Assembly: GCA_018400295.1 (NCBI GenBank)
Contig: JAGYMZ010000015.1
Location: 1 to 50,190 of the forward strand
Length of the DNA stretch: 50,190 nt
Reading direction: 5' to 3'
From: Bacteroidales bacterium
GTDB lineage: Bacteria; Bacteroidota; Bacteroidia; Bacteroidales; B18-G4
How positions within the stretch are numbered: the stretch's first letter is position 1; the number at the start of each line of letters is the position of its first letter. The position numbers were made by a program, and so were the translations under genes. Below the pieces are notes generated by a model that worked only from the letters and a program-made list of their open reading frames with translations, did no database searches and was not told where the DNA came from. Of this stretch, positions 27,303 to 37,261 are shown piece after piece.

Positions 27303-28202
27303 ATGCATGCTAAAATCTCTTGTCCCATATGCGCATCCCAACAACCAAGGCATGTCTTTTCAACGCATGATCATTTTTTGTCCGGCGAAAAATTTCATAT
27401 TTACCGCTGCCCGGTCTGCCACGTTTCATTTACAATGCCTTCTCCTGGCAAAGATGAGATATCCAGGTACTACCACTCTTCAAAATACATTTCACATACC
27501 GGAACAAACAAAGGCATGATAAACAAAATGTATCTCCTTTTCAGAAATTTCACCATCCGGCAAAAATATCATACGGTTAAAAAACATACGGTTAAAAAAC
27601 ATACGCCAGGTAAAAACATCATCGATTACGGATGCGGAACCGGCACCCTTCTGAAATCCTTTGCCAAAAAAAACTGGAAAACCCTTGGCTTTGAATTGGA
27701 TAAAAATGCCCGACAGATAGCAACGTCCCGCAACCACCTCACCGTATATCCCCCGGAACAATTTTATACATTGAAAAAGGGATCCTTTGACGCGATCATG
27801 CTTTGGCACGTACTTGAACACGTTCATGACGTCCATGAACTACTGGCCCACATGCATGAGATATTGGTCCATAAGGGCGTGCTATTTATCGCAGTACCAA
27901 ATATATCCTCCTGGGATTCTGCTTATTATGGCCCTTTTTGGGCGGCCCTTGATGTACCCCGCCACCTTTATCACTTCAATCACGAAGCAATCCATCATCT
28001 GCTGACGCAGCACGGTTTTGCCAGGCAAAAAATCAAGCCCCTGCGGCTCGACGCGTTCTATATCTCTTTGTTAAGTGAAAAATACAAATACGGTCATGCC
28101 AACCTTCCCAGGGCATTTATGACCGGACTGATCTCGAATATGAAAGCGTCAACCGGGAACAAAAATTTTTCGTCCAATTTATATATTTACTCAAAAACCT
28201 AA
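27303..28202 (+). CDS. Class I SAM-dependent methyltransferase with N-terminal zinc ribbon
   Basis: A 299-residue predicted methyltransferase of the Methyltransf_23-like group. A probable zinc ribbon is formed by Cys7, Cys10, Cys36 and Cys39 (CPIC and CPVC). The SAM-binding motif I is NIIDYGCGTGTLL (105-117), followed by an acidic strand (TLGFELDKNA) and the post-motif MLWHVLEHVHD. The C-terminal part carries the DVPRHLYHFN element typical of such enzymes in saccharide or envelope pathways. Substrate unknown. Two tandem 15-bp units just before motif I encode VKKHTVKKHT. It follows mnmG by 24 nt with its own -7 element and a parS-like site in between. Confidence 0.88.
   Translation: MHAKISCPICASQQPRHVFSTHDHFLSGEKFHIYRCPVCHVSFTMPSPGKDEISRYYHSSKYISHTGTNKGMINKMYLLFRNFTIRQKYHTVKKHTVKKHTPGKNIIDYGCGTGTLLKSFAKKNWKTLGFELDKNARQIATSRNHLTVYPPEQFYTLKKGSFDAIMLWHVLEHVHDVHELLAHMHEILVHKGVLFIAVPNISSWDSAYYGPFWAALDVPRHLYHFNHEAIHHLLTQHGFARQKIKPLRLDAFYISLLSEKYKYGHANLPRAFMTGLISNMKASTGNKNFSSNLYIYSKT
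27570..27605 (+). repeat. 15-bp tandem repeat in coding sequence (2.4 units)
   Basis: CATACGGTTAAAAAA occurs twice in succession (27570-27584 and 27585-27599), followed by a partial third copy, CATACG. The unit is a multiple of three, so the frame is kept and five residues (HTVKK type) are duplicated directly ahead of the SAM-binding motif. Confidence 0.9.
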
Positions 28203-28407
28203 ATGCATCACAGGATCGTGTTGCCACGGCCGTTCAATTCCCTGTCTCATGAAACCGGCAGATATGTGCCGTTTTTCCCTGCAATTTTCAGCGATTCCCG
28301 GTCCATACATGGAACCGATCCCCCTGAAACGATATTTATGCATATCTTTATCTTGCCCATTCAACGATCGGCTTGATTTTTGATCGGCCTTCCGTTGGCG
28401 GGTACAT

Positions 28408-31400
28408 ATGGCTTTATCTATGAAACGGATCCTTTCAAACAGAATTCACTACATACTGGTGCCATTACTGGTGCTAACCGCTTTGATGATCATCCTTTCG
28501 CTGGAGTTCAAAAAACATAACCAAAAACCGGTAATTGCAGAAAAATTTCGCGAGGATTTTCAAGCCGGACAAAAACAACTGGAGAAAAATTTTGGGCTTT
28601 TTTACGATCGGATAGATCCCACCGACAAACCAATCCATATCCACGACAAAGCAACATTGCCCGAATGCTGCAAAGATCTTCACTATTTTCTTTTCTACGG
28701 CGATTCATTGATTTTTTGGACGCAAAACACACTGATCCCGGATAAGAAGATTTTCAGGCAGGACTCCGGTTACCACATCGCCTTTTTAAAAAATGGCGTT
28801 TTTCAATGCTTGCACAGTACAAAAGGTCCCTACACCTTTATGCTGCTTTCACCGGTCAAATACAATTATGCTTACCAAAACAAATTCTTACCCCGATCCT
28901 TTGCATCCAATTATGAGGTGCCACCTTCCGTTTCCATTTCACCTTCAAGCGGGCAATTCAATATTTTCGATGCACACGGAAATATATTATTCTCCCTGAA
29001 TTTCCCCGATAACGTGTATCTTCCTTTATATCAATATAATATATTATTTGTCCTGTTCCTGATCATCGCTGTTCTATCCATTCTCCTGATCCATCACCTG
29101 TATTTTGATACGGCGATCCTATCCTGTTCCAATTTGGTAAAACTGATCCTCTTTGCGCTTGACCTGATTATCTTACGTGCGCTTTTGATGATCTTTTCCA
29201 TTCCATCGATCTTCCAAAACTATTCACTGTACAACCCATCAACCTACGCACATTCCTGGCTTATTCCATCACTTGCAGACCTGCTGCTCACTTCAATGGT
29301 CATATTTGCGATCACCTATACCTTTTTCTCAAAGATCAAAATCAAACCCAGGATCCGGAAAAACAACCTTCTTAATTACTTTAAACTTTTTACGATCTTT
29401 TTTCACTTCTTTATCTTTTTTAAACTGCTTCACGCACTTATTCAAAGCCTCATATACAACTCAGGATTTCCCCTTGACCTCACAGATGTCCTCATACTGC
29501 AACCCGCCAGCTACCTGTCGCTTTTTGCATTATCCCTGCTCATAATGTCATACATCTTTGTTTCGGTCAAACTGTTCGAAAATGCTTTCCATTACCTTCA
29601 GCACAGCCGTTACCTCTACTTCATTTCCGCTGCTTTGTCCGCCGGAATATTCCTGCTTTACGCCGAATGGGCAGGTTACGAAATTATCACCACTGTTGCA
29701 CCGCTGCTTCTCATAATTTCCATGACATTGCTCATGCACCACAACAAACGCCTGACCAGCTTTTACAACATCGTCTTTTTTCTGTTTTATTTTTCAGCGA
29801 TCACCGCTTATGTATTCCAAAAGCACAACACCCGTCTCGAGCACCAGGAAAGACGCCTGATCGCCATCCAACTCAGCCAAACATTCGATCCCCTCACCGA
29901 ATATAAATATTCACTCTCAAAAGAAGATATTCAAACGGATGTAAATATCGTGCATTTGTTACAGGCGTCCTTTGATGATGCAAGTTATGAAGATTCCTTA
30001 TCAGCATACCTTGAAAACAATTACCTGTCCGGTATATTCCAGGGTTACTCACCTTTCATCACCGTCTGCACAGAGGATAAAATACTTGAAATCCAACCCG
30101 AAGAATACCTTATCGACTGCAACGAATATTTTACCCAAATGATTTCCCAGTACACCGATACATCGGGTGTCCGTAATTTATACAGGAACAACTACTTCGA
30201 AACATTTTCCTACCTCCTTAAAATACCATTCACCCTCAGCCACCGGGGCGACACACAGCATGTCAACATCTACGTGGAACTCTACTATAACAATTCCCCG
30301 GAGGAAGGCCTTGGTTATCCCCAATTGCTTGTAGATAAGGGGATCAGCCAGTTTCCTGATATATCCCAATACGCCTATGCAAGGTATAAAAACGGTGAGC
30401 TTGTGTATAAATCCGGGCCTTATTATTACAGCATTCTTCTTGAACGCTATTTCCCCCTTGAATCGGGTGATTTTTTCGATCGAAACAACTACGAACACTT
30501 TTATTATCATTGTGAGAACGGTGATGAAATCATCATCAGTAAGCCAAAAAAAGGTTTTTTTGCGTCCATTTCCCCTTTTTCCTACCTCTTTCTTTTCAAT
30601 TCTGTGATCCTTCTTGTTTTCCTGCTCATATTCGTTGTTCCATTTAAAATTACGTCTTATTCGATCAATCTTCGCAGCAAATTCCAGATAGTCATAATTT
30701 CTGTCATTCTTTTTCTCTTCTTCCTGCTTGGCTTTTTATCCATTTCCTATATCGTTCATCTCAATGAAGAAAAAAACCTTGACATCCTGAAAGAAAAAAC
30801 CCATTCCGTACTCATTGAATTGGAGCATAAGCTGGCCAGTGAACCCTATCTTGACAATACCATGGAAGCGTATCTATCGGAATTGCTCAACAAATTTTCG
30901 CTTGTATTTTTCTCAGACATCAATCTTTATGATCTTTCCGGAAACCTTCTCGCAACCTCAAGGCCCAAAGTATTTCAGGCCGGCCTCAAATCAAGCTTAA
31001 TGGATCCCGCTGCCTTCAACAAGCTCTCAACGGATAAAAAGCTTCTTTTTATCCACCGGGAAAAAATTGGCAACTACCCGTATTTGTCTGCTTACATTCC
31101 TTTCAGGAACAGCCAAAACACCATTGTTGCATATCTGAACCTTCCATATTTTGCCCGTCAAACGGAACTAAAAAGCGAAATATCATCTTTCCTGACCACC
31201 TTCCTGAATATCTATATCCTGTTTATGGCCCTCACACTCTTCCTTGGCTTGTTCATATCACGCTACACCACACGGCCACTCAAATTGTTAATGGATCGCA
31301 TGGCAAAAGTCACCCTGGAAAGGACAAATGAAAAAATCTACTGGAAAGGCAAAGATGAGATCGGCAACCTGGTCAACGAATACAACCGTATGGTCGGGGA

Positions 31401-32109
31401 ACTTGCTTCAAGCGCAGAAAAACTTGCAAGGTCGGAACGGGAAAGCGCCTGGCGCGAAATGGCCAAACAGGTCGCCCATGAGGTAAAAAATCCGTTAACC
31501 CCAATGAAGCTCAGCGTACAACATCTTAAAAAATCATGGGATGAAAAGGACCCCGGATGGGAAGACCGGTTGAACCGCTTTACCAAAACCATCATCGACC
31601 AAATTGAAACCCTGTCATCCATCGCATCGGAATTTTCTTATTTTGCCAAAATGCCGGCACCCGTGATCCGGAAAATTGATCTTATCCCCGCCCTCAAAAG
31701 ATCGATCAACCTGTTTTCAGATATAAAAAACATTGATATCACCCTAAGCTATGACAGTGAGCGGTCATATTCCGTGAACGCTGACGACAGGCAACTGACC
31801 AGGATATTCAATAATATCGTCAGCAATTCCGTACAGGCGATCGGAAGCGCTGCTCAGGGTAGAATAACCATTGATGTGCAGCAGGCGGAACACTGGATCG
31901 AAATACATATTTCCGATAACGGTCCCGGAATACCCGGTGATGTCGCCGGTAAAATATTTTCGCCAAGTTTTACCACAAAAAGCAGCGGGATGGGCCTGGG
32001 CCTCTCCATAGCCAAAAGCATGGTCCAGGCATTCAGGGGCGAAATCACCTTTACCTCCGTTCCCGGAAAAGGAACCACCTTTTACATCCGCCTTCCAAAA
32101 GCAACCTAA
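28408..32109 (+). CDS. Very large membrane sensor histidine kinase, NtrY-like
   Basis: A 1233-residue kinase. After one N-terminal helix (about 10-28) comes an extracytoplasmic domain to about 205. A block of about eight membrane helices (about 212-472) follows, then a second extracytoplasmic domain (about 475-725), two helices, a third sensor-like domain (about 790-930) and a final helix. HAMP (about 955-1010) leads into HisKA with phospho-acceptor His1024 in QVAHEVKNPLTPMKLSVQHL. HATPase ends the chain, with the N-box NNIVSNSVQAI and the boxes DNGPGIPG and GMGLGLSIAKSM. The AWREMAKQVAHEVKNPLTP stretch is typical of NtrY relatives. No response regulator is adjacent, so it is an orphan. ATG 28408 or 28420 is the start. 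Confidence 0.93.
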   Translation: MALSMKRILSNRIHYILVPLLVLTALMIILSLEFKKHNQKPVIAEKFREDFQAGQKQLEKNFGLFYDRIDPTDKPIHIHDKATLPECCKDLHYFLFYGDSLIFWTQNTLIPDKKIFRQDSGYHIAFLKNGVFQCLHSTKGPYTFMLLSPVKYNYAYQNKFLPRSFASNYEVPPSVSISPSSGQFNIFDAHGNILFSLNFPDNVYLPLYQYNILFVLFLIIAVLSILLIHHLYFDTAILSCSNLVKLILFALDLIILRALLMIFSIPSIFQNYSLYNPSTYAHSWLIPSLADLLLTSMVIFAITYTFFSKIKIKPRIRKNNLLNYFKLFTIFFHFFIFFKLLHALIQSLIYNSGFPLDLTDVLILQPASYLSLFALSLLIMSYIFVSVKLFENAFHYLQHSRYLYFISAALSAGIFLLYAEWAGYEIITTVAPLLLIISMTLLMHHNKRLTSFYNIVFFLFYFSAITAYVFQKHNTRLEHQERRLIAIQLSQTFDPLTEYKYSLSKEDIQTDVNIVHLLQASFDDASYEDSLSAYLENNYLSGIFQGYSPFITVCTEDKILEIQPEEYLIDCNEYFTQMISQYTDTSGVRNLYRNNYFETFSYLLKIPFTLSHRGDTQHVNIYVELYYNNSPEEGLGYPQLLVDKGISQFPDISQYAYARYKNGELVYKSGPYYYSILLERYFPLESGDFFDRNNYEHFYYHCENGDEIIISKPKKGFFASISPFSYLFLFNSVILLVFLLIFVVPFKITSYSINLRSKFQIVIISVILFLFFLLGFLSISYIVHLNEEKNLDILKEKTHSVLIELEHKLASEPYLDNTMEAYLSELLNKFSLVFFSDINLYDLSGNLLATSRPKVFQAGLKSSLMDPAAFNKLSTDKKLLFIHREKIGNYPYLSAYIPFRNSQNTIVAYLNLPYFARQTELKSEISSFLTTFLNIYILFMALTLFLGLFISRYTTRPLKLLMDRMAKVTLERTNEKIYWKGKDEIGNLVNEYNRMVGELASSAEKLARSERESAWREMAKQVAHEVKNPLTPMKLSVQHLKKSWDEKDPGWEDRLNRFTKTIIDQIETLSSIASEFSYFAKMPAPVIRKIDLIPALKRSINLFSDIKNIDITLSYDSERSYSVNADDRQLTRIFNNIVSNSVQAIGSAAQGRITIDVQQAEHWIEIHISDNGPGIPGDVAGKIFSPSFTTKSSGMGLGLSIAKSMVQAFRGEITFTSVPGKGTTFYIRLPKAT

Positions 32110-32131
32110 CCCCGGCGGGGCGGTTCTTTTT
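32110..32131 (+). terminator. Possible short terminator after the sensor kinase
   Basis: Directly after the stop codon, CCCC-GGC-GGGG (32110-32120) can form a small GC hairpin, followed within a few bases by TTCTTTTT. The stem is only four pairs, so the call is weak. Confidence 0.35.
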
Positions 32132-32134
32132 ATG

Positions 32135-32142
32135 TACCTTTG
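32135..32142 (+). promoter_or_regulatory. -7 promoter element (TACCTTTG) for the flippase gene
   Basis: TACCTTTG followed by C is a perfect TAnnTTTG in the 50-nt gap between kinase and flippase. Initiation near 32149 would give a leader of only about 11 nt before the TTG start. Confidence 0.55.
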
Positions 32143-32159
32143 CTTTTCAAAAAGAGCCC

Positions 32160-33653
32160 TTGAGAGCATTAAAGAACCTTGCCGGCCAAACACTCATTTA
32201 TGGTCTGGGGACCATCATTCCCCGGCTCCTGAACTACCTTCTGCTCACGCCGTTTTATACCCGTATTTTTATTGAGGACCAATACGGGGTGATCTCGGAA
32301 TTGTATGCCTACGCGGCTTTTTTATTTGTCCTGCTGACCTACGGAATGGAAACCACGTATTTCCGCTTTGCGGAAAACGAAAAACATCCTTCCAGGATAT
32401 TTTCAACATCTCTTTCCGCGTTGTTTCTTACATCTTCAGGCTTTATCATCCTCATATCCATTTTTGCAGATCCGGTATCTCATTTGATCAAATATCCAGA
32501 ACATCCGGAATACATCATCCTGATGGCATCGATCATAGGTATTGATGCATTTCTTTCCATTCCATTTGCCAATCTCCGGTTCCGAAACAAGTCCCTTCGC
32601 TTTGCTGCGATCAGGATCATCAGTGTGGTCGCCAATATACTGTTCAACTTCTTCTTTCTTGTATTTTGCCCCGCTTACCTCGACAACAATCCGGATTCTT
32701 TTATTTCAATACTATACAACCCGGACATTGGCGTAGGTTACGCTTTTATTTCAAATTTCCTTGCATCGCTGATCACACTGATCCTTCTTCTTCCCGATAT
32801 ATTTAAAATACGCTTTTCATTCGACCCATCATTATTACGCCGCATGCTTGTATATTCCCTTCCCTTGATGATCGTAGGATTGGCAGGCATGATCAATGAG
32901 GTTTCCGATAAAATAATGTTCAGGTTTTTGCTTCATGTACCCGCGCATATTCAAAATCCCGAAGCATATAGCCTCGCGCAGTTGGGCATTTACAGCGCAA
33001 ATTTCAAGCTGGCCGTATTGATGACCATTTTCATCCAAATGTTCCGCTATGCAGCAGAGCCTTTCTTCTTCTCCCAGGCAAAACAAAAAGACGCAAAAGA
33101 GCTTTATGCATCGGTCATGAAATACTTCATCATATTTTGCCTGTTAATATTCCTTTTGGTAAATCTGTACATTGACCTTTTTAAGTATTTTATAGGCCGG
33201 GAATACCGGACGGGCCTTCATATCGTGCCGGTTGTCCTTTCGGCCAATTTACTGCTGGGCATTTTGTTCAACCTTTCAATATGGTATAAATTGACCGACA
33301 GGACGCGGTTTGGGGCGCTCATCGCCCTTTCCGGGAGCATCGTTACAATCGGCTTAAATCTGCTCCTGGTACCTGTTTTCGGTTATTCCGGTGCCGCATG
33401 GGCACATTTTTTCTGCAACCTTACAATGGTTGCCATCAGCTATGTATTATGCAGGAAATTCTATCCCATTCCTTACGACCTGAAACATATTTTTCTTTAC
33501 ATCGGCCTGGCGTATTCTTTATTCTTCATATCCATAAGCATCCATTACCCGGAAATCCATTTGAAATATATTTTCAATACGATCCTTTTCTTTGCATTTG
33601 CAGGAATAGTTTTCGCATCAGAAAGAAAAAACTTTATTGCCAAGTATTTATAA
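32160..33653 (+). CDS. Oligosaccharide flippase family membrane protein (MOP superfamily)
   Basis: A 497-residue protein with about 12-14 hydrophobic helices throughout. The N-terminal [34 protein letters not shown] pattern (here as [15 protein letters not shown] and [15 protein letters not shown]) is typical of Wzx/polysaccharide-biosynthesis flippases. These turn lipid-linked saccharides across the inner membrane. Related MurJ does the same for lipid II, but the family cannot be separated here by motif. It begins with TTG at 32160; no in-frame ATG gives a better N-terminus, and the first residues fit the family. dut follows after 8 nt in one operon. The cell-wall genes mrdA and rodA lie further downstream. 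Confidence 0.88.
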   Translation: MRALKNLAGQTLIYGLGTIIPRLLNYLLLTPFYTRIFIEDQYGVISELYAYAAFLFVLLTYGMETTYFRFAENEKHPSRIFSTSLSALFLTSSGFIILISIFADPVSHLIKYPEHPEYIILMASIIGIDAFLSIPFANLRFRNKSLRFAAIRIISVVANILFNFFFLVFCPAYLDNNPDSFISILYNPDIGVGYAFISNFLASLITLILLLPDIFKIRFSFDPSLLRRMLVYSLPLMIVGLAGMINEVSDKIMFRFLLHVPAHIQNPEAYSLAQLGIYSANFKLAVLMTIFIQMFRYAAEPFFFSQAKQKDAKELYASVMKYFIIFCLLIFLLVNLYIDLFKYFIGREYRTGLHIVPVVLSANLLLGILFNLSIWYKLTDRTRFGALIALSGSIVTIGLNLLLVPVFGYSGAAWAHFFCNLTMVAISYVLCRKFYPIPYDLKHIFLYIGLAYSLFFISISIHYPEIHLKYIFNTILFFAFAGIVFASERKNFIAKYL

Positions 33654-33661
33654 CACGAACT

Positions 33662-34096
33662 ATGAAAGTACACATCGTCAATCATTCAAATCATCCGTTG
33701 CCGCGGTATGAAACCGAATTATCCGCAGGTATGGATCTCAGGGCCTGCCTGGAAGCACCGGTCACCCTCAATCCCTTACAGCGGTACCTGGTGCCAACAG
33801 GTTTGTTCATTGAATTGCCTGCCGGATTCGAAGCCCAGGTGCGGCCCAGAAGCGGTCTTGCGATCAAACACGGCATAAGCCTTGTAAATTCACCCGGCAC
33901 CATTGATGCTGATTACCGGGGTGAGATTAAAATCATCATGATAAACCTTTCGGATGCTCCATTTACGATCCGGGATGGTGACAGGATCGCTCAAATGGTC
34001 ATTTCTTCCCATGAAAGGATACATTGGTCGGAAGTAGAAAGCCTTTCCGATACCAGCAGGGGTGCCGGAGGTTTTGGTCATTCGGGAAGTAATTAG
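33662..34096 (+). CDS. dut: dUTP diphosphatase (dUTPase), trimeric type
   Basis: dUTPase hydrolyses dUTP to dUMP, keeping uracil out of DNA and supplying dTMP synthesis. The 144 residues show all five trimeric dUTPase motifs: AGMDLRA (motif 1), [12 protein letters not shown] (2), [17 protein letters not shown] (3), GDRIAQMVI (4) and the phosphate-binding [12 protein letters not shown] (5), where SG stands for the more usual STG. The ATG at 33662 follows the flippase stop by 8 nt. The open frame extends much further upstream (to 33398) but there overlaps the flippase in another frame, so the later start is correct. Confidence 0.96.
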   Translation: MKVHIVNHSNHPLPRYETELSAGMDLRACLEAPVTLNPLQRYLVPTGLFIELPAGFEAQVRPRSGLAIKHGISLVNSPGTIDADYRGEIKIIMINLSDAPFTIRDGDRIAQMVISSHERIHWSEVESLSDTSRGAGGFGHSGSN

Positions 34097-34128
34097 CATT
34101 TTCTTTGCTTTTTCATCCGCCAACGACA

Positions 34129-34136
34129 TATTTTTG
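34129..34136 (+). promoter_or_regulatory. Bacteroidota promoter for mrdA-rodA: -7 TATTTTTG, -33 TTTG
   Basis: TATTTTTG is a perfect TAnnTTTG, and TTTG at 34104-34107 lies 21 nt upstream, close to the phylum's -33/-7 spacing. The mrdA ATG is 42 nt downstream. Confidence 0.58.
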
Positions 34137-34178
34137 TAATTCCACCGTTCACCTTACAGGTTTTGCACACTACAAATT

Positions 34179-36005
34179 ATGGCAAGCAAGAAAAGTTACC
34201 ATACCAGAAAATATGTCATTACAGGGTTTATTATCCTCATTGCATTCACGTATCTTGTCCGGCTGTTCATCCTTCAGGTTCCAAACAATTCCTATAAACT
34301 TTCAGCTCAAAACAATGTTTTGCGCCATATCACACTGTATCCATCCCGCGGACTTATTTATGACAGGAACAATACATTGCTGGTATACAATGAAGCCGCC
34401 TATGATCTGCTTGTCATCCCTGCCCAGGTATCGAAGTTTGATACATCATACTTCTGCTCGCTGCTCAGGATCTCTCAGGAAGCATTCAACCGCCGCTTTC
34501 AAAAGGCGTTACGCCACTCCAGATACCGGCCTTCCATTTTCCTGGAGCAGATCTCCAAAGAGGATTTTGCCTACCTTGAAGAAAATCTGTTTAAATTCCC
34601 GGGGTTTTATTTTCAATCAAGGACATTGCGTGAATATCCGCTGGAACTTGCTGCCCATACACTTGGCTTCATCGGTGAAGTTGATCATAACAACATATCC
34701 AAAGAACCCTATTACGATCAGGGCGATTACATCGGCAAAAGCGGGATTGAAAAATCCTACGAACATATCTTAAGGGGCAGGAAGGGAAGCACAATAAAGA
34801 TCGTGGACGTTTTCAACCGGGAGCAAGGCAGCTTCGAAGATGGTCATTTTGATACCATCCCCTTGCCGGGATCAAATGTAACCATAACCATGGATGCGTC
34901 CCTTCAGGCATATGGTGAAATGCTCATGGAAAATAAGAAGGGCAGCATTGTTGCCATTGAGCCTTCAAGCGGAGACATTCTCACCCTTGTAACCAGCCCT
35001 TCTTATGACCCAAATCTCCTGGTAGGAAGGGTTCGGAGCCACAACTACGAAAAGCTCCTGAAGGATTCACTCAGACCCTTGATGAACAGGGCTACGATGG
35101 GGACCTATTCTCCCGGCTCCACATTTAAGATCCTGAATGCCCTGATCGGCCTCCAGGAATCCGTACTCTATCCGGAAACCCAATATCATTGCTCCGGACC
35201 TGAAAGCCGCCCGATACGATGTACGCACTATCATCAAACCCCCCTGCAATTAAAAGGGGCCATTATGCACTCGTGCAATCCCTATTTCTGGAACGTATTC
35301 CGCTCCATTTTCAATCAGCCTGGTTTCCAGGACAATATAAGCAATGCATATACGGTATGGCGAGACCATGTTACAAGTTTTGGCTTTGGCAAAAAGTTTG
35401 AAACGGATATTCCTTTTGAGATGAAAGGCAATATCCCCCTTGCATCTGTTTATGACCGCATCTATGGGAAGGAGCGCTGGACAGCCCTTACCATCCGTTC
35501 CCTGGCCATTGGCCAGGGTGAGATCCTGGTAACCCCCCTTCAAATGGCAAATTTTTCAGCAATCCTGGCAAACCGGGGATATTATTATCCACCCCATTTC
35601 TTAAAAGAATACACGCTTGACGGGAATAAAGTGGAAGCTCAATATGGGAAACAATATTCTTCCGTGATCCCGGAAAATTTTGATGTCATCATTGAAGCCA
35701 TGCAGGATGTCATAGGGTCCGAACATGGGACCGCACACTGGGTCCGAATTCCCGGGTTAACCTTTTGCGGAAAAACCGGAACGGTTGAAAACCCTCACGG
35801 AAAAGACCACTCGATGTTCATCGCTTTCGCGCCAAAGGAAGATCCTGCCATTGCCCTTTGTGTCATTGTTGAGAATGCCGGCTATGGCTCAACCTGGGCC
35901 GCACCAATAGCCAGCCTGATGATAGAAAAATACATTACAGGAGATATCAACAGGACCTGGATGGAACAAAGGATCCTGGAAAGCAACTTAATGCATGATC
36001 AATGA
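34179..36005 (+). CDS. mrdA: Penicillin-binding protein 2 (transpeptidase of the elongation machinery)
   Basis: PBP2 cross-links peptidoglycan during side-wall growth, working with the RodA polymerase. The 608-residue bitopic protein has one N-terminal membrane helix (about 12-32), a pedestal domain beginning with PSRGLIYDRNN, and the penicillin-binding transpeptidase domain. All three active-site motifs are present: Ser314-x-x-Lys317 in PGSTFKILN, Ser365-Cys366-Asn367 in HSCNPYFW, and Lys532-Thr-Gly in CGKTGTVENPHG. The 3' end overlaps rodA by four bases (ATGA), so they are translationally coupled. The mreBCD genes that often precede it in this phylum are not here; dut and a flippase are upstream. 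Confidence 0.97.
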   Translation: MASKKSYHTRKYVITGFIILIAFTYLVRLFILQVPNNSYKLSAQNNVLRHITLYPSRGLIYDRNNTLLVYNEAAYDLLVIPAQVSKFDTSYFCSLLRISQEAFNRRFQKALRHSRYRPSIFLEQISKEDFAYLEENLFKFPGFYFQSRTLREYPLELAAHTLGFIGEVDHNNISKEPYYDQGDYIGKSGIEKSYEHILRGRKGSTIKIVDVFNREQGSFEDGHFDTIPLPGSNVTITMDASLQAYGEMLMENKKGSIVAIEPSSGDILTLVTSPSYDPNLLVGRVRSHNYEKLLKDSLRPLMNRATMGTYSPGSTFKILNALIGLQESVLYPETQYHCSGPESRPIRCTHYHQTPLQLKGAIMHSCNPYFWNVFRSIFNQPGFQDNISNAYTVWRDHVTSFGFGKKFETDIPFEMKGNIPLASVYDRIYGKERWTALTIRSLAIGQGEILVTPLQMANFSAILANRGYYYPPHFLKEYTLDGNKVEAQYGKQYSSVIPENFDVIIEAMQDVIGSEHGTAHWVRIPGLTFCGKTGTVENPHGKDHSMFIAFAPKEDPAIALCVIVENAGYGSTWAAPIASLMIEKYITGDINRTWMEQRILESNLMHDQ

Positions 36006-37261
36006 GAACACGTGGGAACATATTCTCTAACATTGACTGGGTGATTGTGATCCTTTATTTTGCAATGGTATTAACAGGATGGGTCAACATCTATGCCGCT
36101 GTTTACAACGAAGAGCATCACAGCATCTTTGACATTACCCAGCGTTACGGAAAACAACTGGTATGGATCGCGGCCTCGGTCCTCATCATCCTTTTGATCT
36201 TTTTTACGGATACAAAAGTCTTCTCAACCTTTGCCTACTTTTTCTATGCAGTCATGGTCCTTATACTGATATCCGTACTTTTATTCGGAAAGGAAGTTGC
36301 GGGATCCAGATCCTGGTTCCAGATCGGTAATCTCGGCATACAACCTGCTGAATTTGCCAAGTTCGCCACGGCCTTAGCCCTGGCAAAATACCTCAGTACA
36401 TTCAACATCAGCCTCAGCAAGCGCAGGGCAATCATCATTTCAGTTTTTATTATCCTCATACCTGCTGGTCTAATACTGCTGCAGAATGATACCGGGTCGG
36501 CACTTGTTTTTTTATCATTTATTCTTGTTCTATACAGGGAAGGCTTATCCGGAACTTTCCTGATCACCGGCTTATCTGTCGCAATCCTTTTTGTATTGTC
36601 CCTGCTCTTTGATCAAATGTATGTTGTTATCTTTCTTTCCGGGTTTGCCATCATGGCGCTTTTCTTCATCCGCAGGTCATTCAAAAACATCGCCAGGGTG
36701 CTGGGGATCCTTGTTCTTGCCTCGGCCATCGTTTTGAGCGTAGATTATGCATTTAACAATTTCCTTGGTCCGCACCAGCAAAAGAGGATCAGTGTATTGA
36801 TCGGGGTGGATCCGGATATCCGGGGTGCAGGATATAATGTTCATCAGTCCAAGATCGCAATCGGTTCCGGTGGTTTCTGGGGTAAAGGATTTCTGGAAGG
36901 GACCCAGACAAAATATGATTTTGTCCCCGAGCAGGACACAGATTTCATATTCTGCACAATGGGAGAAGAGTTTGGTTTCATTGGCAGCTTATTGGTCATC
37001 GGCCTTTTTACCGGATTATTCTTACGGATCATCAAACTGGCGGAACGTCAAAAATCCTCTTTTGCGAGAATATACGGCTATGGCGTATTATCTGTATTGC
37101 TCTTTCATTTTATGGTGAACATCGGCATGACCATTGGATTGACCCCTGTTATAGGCATCCCTCTCCCTTTCTTTAGCTATGGCGGTTCTTCGCTTTGGGC
37201 GTTTACAATTCTTCTTTTTATTTTTATCCGTCTGGATGCCCACCGGGCACAACTGCTATAG
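36002..37261 (+). CDS. rodA: RodA, SEDS-family peptidoglycan glycosyltransferase
   Basis: RodA polymerises lipid II into glycan strands as partner of PBP2. The 419-residue protein has about ten membrane helices. It carries the SEDS signature regions FQIGNLGIQPAEFAKF (about 102-117) and the C-terminal TIGLTPVIGIPLPFFSYGGSSL (as shorter blocks TPVIGIPLPF and SYGGSS), plus FVPEQDTDFIF before it. The start ATG overlaps the mrdA stop (ATGA). The RodA assignment over FtsW rests on this pairing. Downstream, recJ starts 193 nt later. Confidence 0.97.
   Translation: MRTRGNIFSNIDWVIVILYFAMVLTGWVNIYAAVYNEEHHSIFDITQRYGKQLVWIAASVLIILLIFFTDTKVFSTFAYFFYAVMVLILISVLLFGKEVAGSRSWFQIGNLGIQPAEFAKFATALALAKYLSTFNISLSKRRAIIISVFIILIPAGLILLQNDTGSALVFLSFILVLYREGLSGTFLITGLSVAILFVLSLLFDQMYVVIFLSGFAIMALFFIRRSFKNIARVLGILVLASAIVLSVDYAFNNFLGPHQQKRISVLIGVDPDIRGAGYNVHQSKIAIGSGGFWGKGFLEGTQTKYDFVPEQDTDFIFCTMGEEFGFIGSLLVIGLFTGLFLRIIKLAERQKSSFARIYGYGVLSVLLFHFMVNIGMTIGLTPVIGIPLPFFSYGGSSLWAFTILLFIFIRLDAHRAQLL

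Noticed and set aside
28203-28376. 57-codon ATG frame starting directly after the methyltransferase stop
   Set aside because: The translation is low in structure-like pattern and rich in Pro, His, Ser and Arg, with no family resemblance. The TAAATG junction alone is not enough.
36006-36020. Other CACGTG cores (in rodA here, and near 10977 and 40983) as further parS sites
   Set aside because: All lie in coding sequence and match only the central hexamer with part of one arm, unlike the 15-of-16 matches beside mnmG.
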